From: JAOARY01 sp045345765
Lineage (GTDB): Bacteria; Bacillota; Clostridia; Peptostreptococcales; Peptostreptococcaceae
DNA length: 64,000 nucleotides
Assembly: GCA_045345765.1 (NCBI GenBank)
Contig: CP148265.1
Coordinates: 496,001-560,000 of the forward strand
Reading direction: 5' to 3'
Shown piece by piece: positions 1 through 8,077 of this stretch. The translations under genes were made by a program, and so were the position numbers. Below the pieces are notes generated by a model, which was given only the letters and a program-made list of their open reading frames with translations, was not told the DNA's origin and made no database searches. Positions within the stretch are counted from its first letter, which is position 1; the number at the start of each line of letters is the position of its first letter.

Positions 1-209
1 AAGGCAAATACAGTTAAATCATCTAAAAAACCAAAACCAAGTACTATTTCAGGTATTAAATCAATTGGTGATATAAAATATATAAATGATATTACTATAA
101 AAACCAAAGCTTTTAATCTCTCTTTTAATATATATGTATTATCATTTAAAAGAGAGATTAATACATTCATTTTTTTCAACACTTGTATCATTTTTTTTAT
201 ATTATTCAA
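1..209 (-). CDS. DUF1232 (YkvA-like) small membrane protein, 3' part outside window
   Basis: Only the first 69 codons are present; the gene runs off the left edge. The reading uses a TTG start at 209 behind a GGTGAAG-type ribosome site. About 35 mostly polar residues are followed by a hydrophobic stretch and then the motif YFISPIDLIPE, a glycine-rich turn and LDDLTVFA. The SPxDLIPD...LDD signature is diagnostic of the DUF1232/YkvA family of small membrane proteins, whose function is unknown. An ATG about six codons further in is an alternative start. The gene diverges from the NUDIX gene at 256, and the 46 bases between them hold both upstream regions. Confidence 0.75.
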   Translation of the reverse strand, partial: MNNIKKMIQVLKKMNVLISLLNDNTYILKERLKALVFIVISFIYFISPIDLIPEIVLGFGFLDDLTVFA

Positions 210-255
210 AATAACTTCACCCTTTCTCTTTTTAATCAACCTTAGGAGGTCTATA

Positions 256-900
256 ATGATTAATAAAATAAACAAATTATTTAAAGATTTTAATAATTAT
301 ATACATGGACATGAAAAAATGTTTGTATCTTCAGTATTAGTTCCACTTATACAAAAAGATGATGAATTATACCTATTATTTCAAAGACGTTCCTATAGTA
401 TGGATGCTCAACCAGGAGAAATATCCTTTCCTGGAGGGAAAAATGAAGAATTTGATAAAAACCATGAAGAAACTGCAATTAGAGAAACTTGTGAAGAATT
501 AGGTGTCAAAAGCGAGAATATAAATATAATCTGTCCTTTAGATATATTTGTAGCTCCTTTTAATTTAATTATCAATCCTTATTTAGGTTATATAAGTGAT
601 ATAGGTGATATTGATAAATTAAATATAAACAAAGATGAAGTTGACCATTTATTTTTGGTTCCAATTAAATATTTTTTAGAAAATGAACCAACGTTATATC
701 AAACCAAAATTGAAATTATACCAGATAAATCATTTCCTTATCATCTTACCCCAAATAAAGAAAATTATAAATTTAAAAGCGGAAAATATGATGTTTATTT
801 CTATGAATATAATGGTTATGTAATTTGGGGGATAACTGCAAAAATAATTAAAAATTTTATAGATATTTATAAGAATTTTTTGGATGATAAAACTAAATAA
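256..900 (+). CDS. NUDIX hydrolase, CoA pyrophosphatase-like (NudL family)
   Basis: A 214-residue protein with an AGGAGGT ribosome site 7 bases before the ATG. The NUDIX box lies at residues 60-85: FPGGKNEEFD, then a spacer, then RETCEELGV. It has the one-residue-longer spacing between GG and RE that is usual for the UPF0035/NudL coenzyme A pyrophosphatase group. The preceding QRRSYSMDAQPGEISFPGG matches the substrate region of that group. Such enzymes hydrolyse CoA and CoA esters to phosphopantetheine and adenosine 3',5'-bisphosphate, as housecleaning or CoA turnover. The gene stands alone and ends in a strong terminator. Family membership is clear; the exact substrate is inferred. Confidence 0.85.
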   Translation: MINKINKLFKDFNNYIHGHEKMFVSSVLVPLIQKDDELYLLFQRRSYSMDAQPGEISFPGGKNEEFDKNHEETAIRETCEELGVKSENINIICPLDIFVAPFNLIINPYLGYISDIGDIDKLNINKDEVDHLFLVPIKYFLENEPTLYQTKIEIIPDKSFPYHLTPNKENYKFKSGKYDVYFYEYNGYVIWGITAKIIKNFIDIYKNFLDDKTK

Positions 901-954
901 AAATAATTTTTTTAGTTTGCTTTATTTTTATATTAATTTAAAATTTATATTTAT

Positions 955-1004
955 AAAAAAACTGTCAAAAATGATTTTTGGGTTATTTTTGACAGTTTTT
1001 TTTT
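955..1004. terminator. Bidirectional intrinsic terminator between NUDIX gene and cinA
   Basis: A perfect 14-bp stem (AAACTGTCAAAAAT pairing 959-972 with 985-998) encloses a 12-base loop and is flanked by A-runs on the left and T-runs on the right. It can therefore stop transcription from both converging genes. Confidence 0.9.
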
Positions 1005-1012
1005 GTATTATT

Positions 1013-2266
1013 TTAAGAATTCAAATTCAATGATTTATTTTTTATTAAATTTCTTCTTAAAAAATCTAATGCTAGTGCAACACTAACAGTTCTTATTCTT
1101 CTTCTTCCACCAAATAAATTAAGTTCTTTTACATATGTTACTCCATCTATATAAAGTCCCACATATACAAGACCTACTGGTTTTTGCTTAGTTCCTCCTT
1201 GCGGACCTGCTATTCCAGTTGTTGATATTCCTATATTTGTATTGTTTTTAAGAGCTATATTTTTTGCCATCTCTATTGCAGTTTCTTTACTTACCGCTCC
1301 ATGTTCTTTTAATACTTTTTCCGCTACTAAATTATTATTAATCTTACTTTCATTAGAATATGAAACTATTGATTCTATCAAACAAGAAGATATACCAGAA
1401 ACATTGATAAGATTTGCTGATAATAACCCACCTGTACATGATTCTGCAATTGATATTGTTTTATTACTTTCTTTTAACAATTTATACACACATTCTTCTA
1501 AAGTCTCTTCATTAACACCGTAAACATTATCTTTTAATATTTCTCTTAATTTATTTTCCATTTCATCTATTAATTCTTTCGCATTTTTTTCATTTGAAGA
1601 TGAAGCAGAAATCCTAAGTTCTGTCTTTCCTTCTTTTGCATATGGTGCTACTGTAGGATTTTTTGAATCCAAAAAACTACTGACCATATCAGAAGCCATG
1701 CTCTCTCCAATACCAGATATATTTAGAGTTTTTGAAAGTATTGTTTTTTCTTTATATTGTTCTAAATAAGGTTCTATTTGATCTACAAACATAGGTTCCA
1801 TTTCAACAGGTGGTCCTGGAAGTATTATAATCTTTCTACTTTCTTCTTCTATTATAATTCCTGGAGCTGTACCTGTTTTGTTATACAAAACTAATGAGTC
1901 TTTTGGAACATATGCTTGCTTTTTCATACCTTCTGACATAGTTCTATTTCTCTTATCTAGATAATCTTTTAATTCTTTATATAAACGATTATCCAAAACC
2001 AATTCTCTATTAAAAAATTCACTTATAGTTTCTTTTGATAAATCATCTTTTGTAGGACCAAGACCTCCTGTTGTAATAACTAAATCAGCTCTTTTAAAAG
2101 CAATATCTAATGCTTCTTTGATTCTTTTTGGATTATCTCCAACAACAGTATGGTTATATACCTCTATTCCAAGTTCTGCAAGTCTTCTACTTAAAAATCT
2201 AGCATTTGTATTTACTATATCTCCAAGCAAAAGCTCAGTTCCAATTGCTAATATTTCAGCTACCAA
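1013..2266 (-). CDS. cinA: CinA: nicotinamide-nucleotide amidohydrolase / competence-damage protein
   Basis: About 417 residues, the usual CinA length, with both domains. The N-terminal molybdopterin-binding-like (COG1058) domain begins VAEILAIGTELLLG and contains ITTGGLGPTKDD. The C-terminal CinA domain has the AESCTGGLLS and STTGIAGPQGGT motifs, which carry NMN deamidase activity in the family. The enzyme recycles nicotinamide mononucleotide and ADP-ribose. I place the start at the TTG at 2266, because AGGGGTG then lies 6 bases upstream and the protein begins MVAEILAIG as in other CinA proteins. The in-frame GTG at 2275 sits inside that ribosome site. The gene is monocistronic or read with the upstream serine operon. 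Confidence 0.93.
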   Translation of the reverse strand: MVAEILAIGTELLLGDIVNTNARFLSRRLAELGIEVYNHTVVGDNPKRIKEALDIAFKRADLVITTGGLGPTKDDLSKETISEFFNRELVLDNRLYKELKDYLDKRNRTMSEGMKKQAYVPKDSLVLYNKTGTAPGIIIEEESRKIIILPGPPVEMEPMFVDQIEPYLEQYKEKTILSKTLNISGIGESMASDMVSSFLDSKNPTVAPYAKEGKTELRISASSSNEKNAKELIDEMENKLREILKDNVYGVNEETLEECVYKLLKESNKTISIAESCTGGLLSANLINVSGISSCLIESIVSYSNESKINNNLVAEKVLKEHGAVSKETAIEMAKNIALKNNTNIGISTTGIAGPQGGTKQKPVGLVYVGLYIDGVTYVKELNLFGGRRRIRTVSVALALDFLRRNLIKNKSLNLNS

Positions 2267-2297
2267 AGACGTCACCCCTTCAATCTTAATAATTTTT

Positions 2298-2338
2298 TTA
2301 TAAAATTTTTATATTGCTCTACTATAAAAATTTTATAA
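2298..2338. repeat. Perfect 16-bp inverted repeat upstream of cinA
   Basis: TTATAAAATTTTTATA at 2298-2313 is repeated in exact inverse at 2323-2338 around a 9-base loop (TTGCTCTAC). There is no T-run on either side, so it is not a standard terminator. It lies in the probable 5' leader of cinA, about 30 bases before the start codon, and could be an operator or an mRNA-stabilising hairpin. Confidence 0.7.
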
Positions 2339-2383
2339 TCCTATTATATAAGTATACCTTTTTTTTATTTTTTTAGGCAGTTT

Positions 2384-3166
2384 TTATAATATTTTTTTTA
2401 AATTATCTAAAGATTTTTTAGCCATCTCTCTTGGTCTTACTTCTATTATATATAGTAAATTTTTATCCAAATCATTCATTTCTCTTTTAAAATCAATATA
2501 TCCCGTACCTATTATCTTATGATCTTTATCTTTATAATCGTGTAAATGTAGGGTTTTTATTCTCGATATATTTTTCTTAAAAAATTCTTTTTCATTGTAT
2601 TTGTTTAAATAAGCATGACCTATATCATATGTCAAATATAAATCATATCCTTCATTTATAATTTCTTGCACAACCTCTTGTATTATTATTTCACTAAAAT
2701 AACCTGAATTTTCTATACATAATTTCACTTTACCATCTTTATTATAATTAAGTAAATTTAATATATTTTTTCTAAGAAGCAATCTAGCTTCCTCTTTATA
2801 TTGTTCTTGTACATAATAATTCTTATCTATTCCTGTAAAATATGGTGTTGAACCTGTATGAATTGTTATTGAATACACATCTAATTTATTTGCAAAATCT
2901 ATAATTTCTTTTAATCTTTTTATCCCCGCATCATTTACTATTTTATGAAAGTTAATAAGACTTATGTCTTCAGGGGCATGAAAACTTATCGTCATATTAT
3001 TAGCTTCCTTAAATTCAATTATTTCTTCAATATTTTTATTGTTTTGAGGAAAAAAACAAATCATATTCATATTTAATTCAACACTATTAAATCCATTTTC
3101 TTTTGCATATTCTAAACTATCTAGTATACTAGTTTCAAAAACAGATGCTGCATAACCTATTTTCAT
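2384..3166 (-). CDS. Sugar phosphate isomerase/epimerase-like TIM-barrel protein (AP endonuclease family 2 fold)
   Basis: A 260-residue protein of the xylose-isomerase-like TIM-barrel superfamily. Visible ligands and motifs are ELNMN near residue 30, SFHAPED, the HTGSTPYF strand, CIENSG (metal-binding Glu), YDIGHAYL (Asp and His ligands), LHLHD and a C-terminal YIIEVRP. Members of this fold are metal-dependent isomerases, epimerases or endonuclease IV. The substrate cannot be read from sequence. Its start overlaps the serA stop by four bases (ATGA), so it is translationally coupled to serA and lies under the same serine T-box. That suggests a serine or phosphoglycerate-related role, but this is inference. 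Confidence 0.75.
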   Translation of the reverse strand: MKIGYAASVFETSILDSLEYAKENGFNSVELNMNMICFFPQNNKNIEEIIEFKEANNMTISFHAPEDISLINFHKIVNDAGIKRLKEIIDFANKLDVYSITIHTGSTPYFTGIDKNYYVQEQYKEEARLLLRKNILNLLNYNKDGKVKLCIENSGYFSEIIIQEVVQEIINEGYDLYLTYDIGHAYLNKYNEKEFFKKNISRIKTLHLHDYKDKDHKIIGTGYIDFKREMNDLDKNLLYIIEVRPREMAKKSLDNLKKIL

Positions 3167-4188
3167 TTTAAAGCTCCTTCATTTTTTAAATTTAAATCAT
3201 AATTCTTTATAATTTTTGCTTTTTGTAATTTATTTTTCATTAACAGTTCTTTATTCAATATATTATTAACTTCAAACCCAAATAACCCACATCTAACTTG
3301 AGTACAAACATTTTGTCCAACTCTTATTTGTGCTTCTTTTGTTGACGCTCCCATGTGAGGTGTTACTAATACATTATCATATTCAAATAAAGGATTGTCT
3401 AAACAAGGTTCTACTTCAAATACATCAAGCCCCGCACCTTTGATTCTTTTTTTCTTTAATGCATTTAATAAAGCTTTCTCGTCTATTATTCCCCCTCTTG
3501 CTACATTTATTATAATACTATCTTCTTTCATAATCTTAAATTCATCAAAAGATATCATATTTAAGGTTTCCTTCGTTTTTGGAGTATGCAAAGTTATAAT
3601 ATCCGCCTTTTTTAATAAGTCATTTAAATTATCTATCTTCTTTACATTTAAATTATCAAATTTCTCATCCTTTATATATGGGTCATATGCTATAACATCC
3701 ATTCCAAAAGCTTGCATTCTAGTTGCTACTAAAGATCCTATTCTTCCAAGACCTATTATTCCAAGAGTCTTTTTATATAATTCATTTCCAATAAACAAAT
3801 TCCTTCTAAAATTACCTGCTTTTAAATCAGTATTCGCTAATGATACATTCCTATTAAGATTAATCATCATTGCTATAGTAAGTTCACAAGCTGATATAGT
3901 ATTACTCGTTGGTGTATTACAAACTATAATTCCTCTTTTAGAACATTCTTCTATATCTATATTATCTACACCATTTCCAGCTCTTCCTATAATCTTTAAA
4001 TTAGTCGCTCTATTTAAAAGTTCTTTGTTTACTTTTGTAATACTCCTTATTATAAGACCATCATAGTCTTTTATCATTTCGTATAACTCTTCTTTTTCTA
4101 AATCATATCTAATATCTACCAAAAAATCTTTCTTTAAACCTTCTATCGCATTTTCATCTATTCTTTCAACTATAAGTATCTTTTGCAT
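3163..4188 (-). CDS. serA: D-3-phosphoglycerate dehydrogenase, short form
   Basis: About 341 residues of the D-2-hydroxyacid dehydrogenase family. It has the NAD-binding LGIIGLGRIGS and the catalytic trio of VARGGIID (Arg), FEVEP (Glu) and TPHMGAST (His). There is no C-terminal ACT or ASB regulatory domain, so this is the short, feedback-uncoupled form; a 30-residue Lys/Asn-rich tail follows the catalytic fold. Hydroxypyruvate or glyoxylate reductase is the alternative reading, but the serine-specific T-box and adjacent aminotransferase favour phosphoglycerate dehydrogenase, the first step of serine synthesis. The start is the ATG at 4188, five bases behind AAGGTGG; the in-frame GTG at 4197 lies within that ribosome site. 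Confidence 0.85.
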   Translation of the reverse strand: MQKILIVERIDENAIEGLKKDFLVDIRYDLEKEELYEMIKDYDGLIIRSITKVNKELLNRATNLKIIGRAGNGVDNIDIEECSKRGIIVCNTPTSNTISACELTIAMMINLNRNVSLANTDLKAGNFRRNLFIGNELYKKTLGIIGLGRIGSLVATRMQAFGMDVIAYDPYIKDEKFDNLNVKKIDNLNDLLKKADIITLHTPKTKETLNMISFDEFKIMKEDSIIINVARGGIIDEKALLNALKKKRIKGAGLDVFEVEPCLDNPLFEYDNVLVTPHMGASTKEAQIRVGQNVCTQVRCGLFGFEVNNILNKELLMKNKLQKAKIIKNYDLNLKNEGALK

Positions 4189-4321
4189 CTTATCCACCTT
4201 CTTTTTTAATATTTTGAATTTTCAAACTTTAACTTCTACACAAATCCTTATTTAACTATTTTTATTATTCTATACCTTGAAATTTTTATTTATTTTTTTA
4301 TACATAATAATTTTTTAAGCC

Positions 4322-5401
4322 TTATTTATTCTTATTATAATCATCAATTGCTTTTAATGTTCTATCTATCATATCTTTATTTACATTACCCATATGTCCA
4401 ATTCTTATAATTTTGTTCTTTAAATCTTGCTGTCCTGTTGCTATATATATATTATGTTTTTTCTTTATATAATCTTGTATCTCAACTGCATTTTGCTCTT
4501 TTATCTTTATAGCTGTTAAAGTGTTTGAATAAAAATCTTTATGAGTATAAAATTCATAATCCCTTTTTGTTAGTTCTTCTCTCATATATTTAGCTAAATT
4601 ATCATGTCTTTTAAATGTGTTTTCTAAACCTTCTTCTTTAATCATATTTAAAGATTCTAAACAACATGCTATTAATTGTACTGGGGGTGTATATGGATTT
4701 TTGGGATAATCTCCTTTTAAATACTCTAATGCACTTATATAATCAAAATAATATGTTTTTCTTTTGTTCTTCTTACATATCTCTATAGCTTTATCACTAA
4801 GTCCAACAAAACACATTCCAGCAGGTGACATTAGTGATTTTTGAGAACCTGTTATAAGAACATCTATATCCCATTCATCCATTTTGATATCAATAGCTCC
4901 AAGGGAACTTACTGCGTCTACTATAAGAAGTCTGTCTTCTTTTTTTACTAATTTTGATAAATTTTTTATATCATTAGTCACTGCTGTTGATGTTTCATTA
5001 TGAGTTACAATTACAGCTTTATGCTCTTTTTTTAATACTTTTTTTACTTCATCTAAATAAAAACCTCTCCCCCTTTTTATATTTAAAAAATCAATATCAA
5101 GATTATTTAGTTCGCCCATCTGTTTAAATCTATCCCCAAATACTCCAACAGATATAAAAAGGACTTTGTCATTTTCATTTAATAAATTTAATATACTAGA
5201 TTCCAAACCACCTGTTCCTGATGAAGGCAAAGTTATTACTTCGTTTTTTGTTTGAAATACATATTTTAGATTCTCATTAAATTTTTTGTACATCAAACTA
5301 TATTCTTTTGATCTATGATGAACGCTAAAAGCCTCTAACATTTTATTTATTGCTCTTATCGGTATATTTGTTGGACCTGGTGTCATAAGTAATTGACTCA
5401 T
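4322..5401 (-). CDS. Class V aminotransferase (serine-pyruvate / alanine-glyoxylate type), probable phosphoserine transaminase
   Basis: About 359 residues, fold type I PLP enzyme. It starts MSQLLMTPGPTNIP, the conserved opening of the alanine-glyoxylate/serine-pyruvate aminotransferase group. THNETSTAV and VDAVSSLGA give the cofactor Asp, and TGSQKSLMSPAGM contains the PLP lysine. The start is the ATG at 5401 behind AAAAGAGG. The frame stays open another 27 codons upstream, but only through the T-box terminator, so that extension is rejected. Genes of this group replace serC in several Clostridia and Thermotogae. Here the Ser-type T-box and following serA imply a role in making serine (3-phosphohydroxypyruvate to phosphoserine) rather than degrading it. 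The family is certain, the substrate inferred. Confidence 0.85.
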   Translation of the reverse strand: MSQLLMTPGPTNIPIRAINKMLEAFSVHHRSKEYSLMYKKFNENLKYVFQTKNEVITLPSSGTGGLESSILNLLNENDKVLFISVGVFGDRFKQMGELNNLDIDFLNIKRGRGFYLDEVKKVLKKEHKAVIVTHNETSTAVTNDIKNLSKLVKKEDRLLIVDAVSSLGAIDIKMDEWDIDVLITGSQKSLMSPAGMCFVGLSDKAIEICKKNKRKTYYFDYISALEYLKGDYPKNPYTPPVQLIACCLESLNMIKEEGLENTFKRHDNLAKYMREELTKRDYEFYTHKDFYSNTLTAIKIKEQNAVEIQDYIKKKHNIYIATGQQDLKNKIIRIGHMGNVNKDMIDRTLKAIDDYNKNK

Positions 5402-5433
5402 TTTTTTACCTCTTTTCAAATAATTTTTTGTAT

Positions 5434-5467
5434 TAAAAAAACCTCGCCCCCTGTATAAGGGCGAGGT
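5434..5467 (-). terminator. T-box regulated terminator
   Basis: On the minus strand, ACCTCGCCC pairs with GGGCGAGGT across a short loop and is followed by a run of seven T. The 5' half immediately follows the T-box sequence, the normal arrangement in which uncharged tRNA switches this hairpin to an antiterminator. Confidence 0.93.
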
Positions 5468-5760
5468 AAATCGCGGTACCACCTTATTTATAATATATTA
5501 ATATATAAAAACATCTAGAATTATCCTATACATTAATATCATAAACTAACCATAATAATAATATCTGAAAAATACTATTAAATATAGTTATTAAACTCCT
5601 AATTTTAACGGTTAACCCGGCATAAGTTGTTACCCTCATGCAGCTCAAGGGTGGATTCAATAAATTTTAATAGGAATTCGCACCAACCATTCCCTCTCTG
5701 AGATTAAAAAAATTATTTACTACTCCCTAGTCAAAGCTTTTGTTTTTGAATTTGTATTTG
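5434..5760 (-). promoter_or_regulatory. T-box riboswitch, serine specifier (UCC)
   Basis: The leader carries the landmark elements of a T-box in order on the minus strand: AGAGAGGG near 5698, GGTTGGTGCGA in Stem I, GAATCCACC in the specifier loop, and AAGGTGGTACCGCGA (the T-box itself, 5473-5487), followed directly by the terminator. In T-box leaders the specifier triplet lies in the GAA-NNN-ACC context. Here that gives TCC (5653-5655), a serine codon. The element should turn on the downstream aminotransferase-serA-TIM-barrel operon when tRNA-Ser is uncharged. The class is certain; the specifier call rests on the context pattern. Confidence 0.92.
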
Positions 5761-5766
5761 AGACTA

Positions 5767-5795
5767 ATTGTAATCAGATTATATTTTTTTGTCAA
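5767..5795 (-). promoter_or_regulatory. Sigma-A promoter of the serine operon
   Basis: A consensus -35 (TTGACA, 5790-5795) is separated by 17 bases from a -10 TACAAT (5767-5772). Transcription would start near 5760, just ahead of the T-box leader. The promoter begins beside the stop codon of the conserved T-box leader's upstream neighbour at 5818. Confidence 0.8.
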
Positions 5796-5817
5796 GCATT
5801 TAAATTTATTTTTATAT

Positions 5818-6501
5818 TTAAACTTTATTTTTAAGTCTGTTTTCAATTTCCTCTATAGCCTTAAAAAAACTATCTTTCACGTATTCTTTTTCGTTTTTAT
5901 TTGAAATTAAATTTTTTATTTTTTTTATGCTATTTTCATCTCCAATATCCATAAGTCCTCTTGCAGCATATTGTCTTACTTGGGGTTTTTTGTCTATTAA
6001 ACCCCTATAAAAAAACTCCAAACTTTTTTTATTTTTTATTTTTCTCATGGCAGAATAAGACATTCTCCTTATATTACCATGAAAATGAGCTGTAAATTCA
6101 TGAATTATATCCAAAAATTTATCATCTCTTAATTCTCCACAAATCCATATATATATAATTACATCATCTAAATTTTTATCTGTTTTTAATTTTTTATATA
6201 ATTCTTTTTTAAATTCTAAGACTTTAGTTTCATCTTCTTGTTTTAAATTTTCTAATAATTTTATTCTTTTTTCCTTATCTAAAAGAATAAGTTCTTCTAA
6301 CAATGACTTTTTTGTTTTTTTAATATCTTTTTTTTCTTTTTGATTTGCTTTTCCCTTTATTATATGCTCTTGAATTTGCGTTTTTTTTAAATTTCTTATT
6401 TTAGAAATAATATCTATATTTTTTCCTTCTTTATATAATAAATAAGTAATTTCATAATCCTCTAACTCATCTATATCGTTCCAAGTTTTTATTTTAATCA
6501 C
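5818..6501 (-). CDS. HEAT-like repeat protein, function unknown
   Basis: About 227 residues, very Lys/Glu-rich, without signal peptide or membrane segment. The N-terminus (TWNDIDELEDYEITYLLYKEG) resembles a short helical, HTH-like segment. The C-terminal 100 residues carry two or three HEAT-type helical repeats (GNIRRMSYSAMRKIKN, KPQVRQYAARGLMDIGDEN). Such proteins are usually scaffolds for protein contacts; I cannot assign a role. The only canonical start is the GTG at 6501, which lies inside a GGTAGGTGA ribosome-site-like sequence. In five other genes here the matching GTG is part of the ribosome site and translation starts 6-9 bases later. The nine-base position here is ATA, so a rare ATA start at 6492 cannot be excluded. 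Confidence 0.7.
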   Translation of the reverse strand: MIKIKTWNDIDELEDYEITYLLYKEGKNIDIISKIRNLKKTQIQEHIIKGKANQKEKKDIKKTKKSLLEELILLDKEKRIKLLENLKQEDETKVLEFKKELYKKLKTDKNLDDVIIYIWICGELRDDKFLDIIHEFTAHFHGNIRRMSYSAMRKIKNKKSLEFFYRGLIDKKPQVRQYAARGLMDIGDENSIKKIKNLISNKNEKEYVKDSFFKAIEEIENRLKNKV

Positions 6502-6516
6502 CTACCATATATCTAA

Positions 6517-6566
6517 AACAAAAAGATAAAGCATGGACTTAAATCCATATCTTTATCTTTTTTATT
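6517..6566. terminator. Terminator downstream of hflX
   Basis: The stem AAAGATAAAG...CTTTATCTTT with an inner ATGGA/TCCAT pairing lies between the hflX stop and the HEAT-like gene. T-runs on both strands make it usable in either direction; it mainly ends hflX. Confidence 0.85.
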
Positions 6567-6604
6567 TTATAATTAAAATTATACTAAAAATATACTACTA
6601 TAAT

Positions 6605-7891
6605 CTAATCATTACATATATATTCTTTATATCTTCCAAAATCAGCAGTATCTAATAATGCTCTTAAATAAATACCATTTTCTTTGTATTCAAATTCATC
6701 AACATTAGTTTTTTCTTTTATAGTATTAAATATATGACCTTTATCATATGGTATTAACATTTCCACATCTTTTAAATTATTATATATTTTAGATTGAATT
6801 TTATCTATTAATACATCCATATTATAACCAGTTTTGCATGATATAAACACCGTATCCATATCAGAACTTGCATCAACTTCATAATCTAATCTGTCAGCTT
6901 TATTATAAACTGTTATCATATCCTTATCTAAAGAATCTAAATCCTCTAATACTGATAATGTTGTTTTCATCTGAAAATCATAGTTTTCATTAGAAGCATC
7001 TATTACATGAACAATTAAATCTGCATAAGAAACTTCTTCTAATGTAGCTTTGAATGCATCAATCAAATCATGTGGTAATTTACTTACAAATCCAACTGTG
7101 TCTGTTACTAAATATTCTTTATTATTTGGAAGCAATGCTTTTCTTAAACTTACATCTAGTGTTGCAAAAAGCATATCTTTTGAAAACACAAATTTATCTT
7201 CGTCAAAAGCTTTATGTGTTTTTATAAGTTCATTTAATAAAGTGGATTTACCTGCATTTGTATATCCTACTAATGCAATTATAGGTAAATTTGATTTTAT
7301 TCTTTGATTTCTTTGAGTTTCTCTATTTTTTTTCACATTCTTAAGTTCTCTTCTTATTTCGTCTATTCTTCTTAATATATGTCTTTTATCAGTTTCTAAT
7401 TTTTTCTCACCAGGACCTCTTGTTCCTATTCCTGCACCAGTTTTTGAAAACCCAGAATTCATAGCTCCAATTCTTGCAAGTCTGTACTTTAATTGTGCAA
7501 GTTCAACTTGTAATTTACCTTCTTTTGATAATGCTCTTTTTGCAAATATATCAAGTATTAGATTAGTTCTATCTATTACTTGTTTTTCTATTACTTCTTC
7601 TAAATTTCTAATATGAGAACCTGAAAGTTCATCATTAAATACAATAAGATCTGCTTCTAATGTATTTGCATAATCTCTAATCTCATCTACTTTACCTTTA
7701 CCAATATAAAATGCTGCATCTCTTGTATCTTTATTTTGAATTATTTCTCCTACTACTTCTCCACCTGCTGCTTCTACTAATTCTTTTAATTCTTTCATAG
7801 ATACTTCTATATTAGTATCATCTTTTCTTCTTACATCACTTTTTATATGAAGACCAATAGTTATAACTTTTGGTTTTTTAGTTTCTGACAT
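6605..7891 (-). CDS. hflX: GTPase HflX
   Basis: About 428 residues. The N-terminal HflX domain (residues ~1-180) contains FYIGKGKVDE and the glycine-rich GAGIGTRGPGEKKLETD. The GTPase domain (~195-360) has GYTNAGKSTLLNEL (P-loop), DTVGFVSKLPHDLIDAF (G3 and switch II) and NKADRLD (G4). A short C-terminal domain follows. HflX binds the 50S subunit and rescues or splits stalled 70S ribosomes under stress. The start is the ATG at 7891, 5 bases behind TTAGGTGGTG; a TTG six codons upstream gives an unsupported extension. Monocistronic, with its own terminator. Confidence 0.95.
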   Translation of the reverse strand: MSETKKPKVITIGLHIKSDVRRKDDTNIEVSMKELKELVEAAGGEVVGEIIQNKDTRDAAFYIGKGKVDEIRDYANTLEADLIVFNDELSGSHIRNLEEVIEKQVIDRTNLILDIFAKRALSKEGKLQVELAQLKYRLARIGAMNSGFSKTGAGIGTRGPGEKKLETDKRHILRRIDEIRRELKNVKKNRETQRNQRIKSNLPIIALVGYTNAGKSTLLNELIKTHKAFDEDKFVFSKDMLFATLDVSLRKALLPNNKEYLVTDTVGFVSKLPHDLIDAFKATLEEVSYADLIVHVIDASNENYDFQMKTTLSVLEDLDSLDKDMITVYNKADRLDYEVDASSDMDTVFISCKTGYNMDVLIDKIQSKIYNNLKDVEMLIPYDKGHIFNTIKEKTNVDEFEYKENGIYLRALLDTADFGRYKEYICND

Positions 7892-8077
7892 AGTAACACC
7901 ACCTAACAAATTTCTTAAAATATATCATATACATATTATCATCTATTTTTGAATATTTCACAAGCAAAATATAAACTTAAAACTCTTAATACTTTACAGT
8001 TTTGTTTCAATTTTAGTCTTATTATTAATATTTTTTTTATCTATGATATAATTATCTAAGAATAAGGAGGGTACATT

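Noticed and set aside
2298..2338. Terminator for the serine operon
   Set aside because: The hairpin is strong, but there is no T-run on the minus strand.
5402..5482. 27-codon N-terminal extension of the aminotransferase
   Set aside because: The extension covers the T-box and its terminator hairpin; a good ribosome site and family-typical MSQLLMTPGP start exist at 5401.
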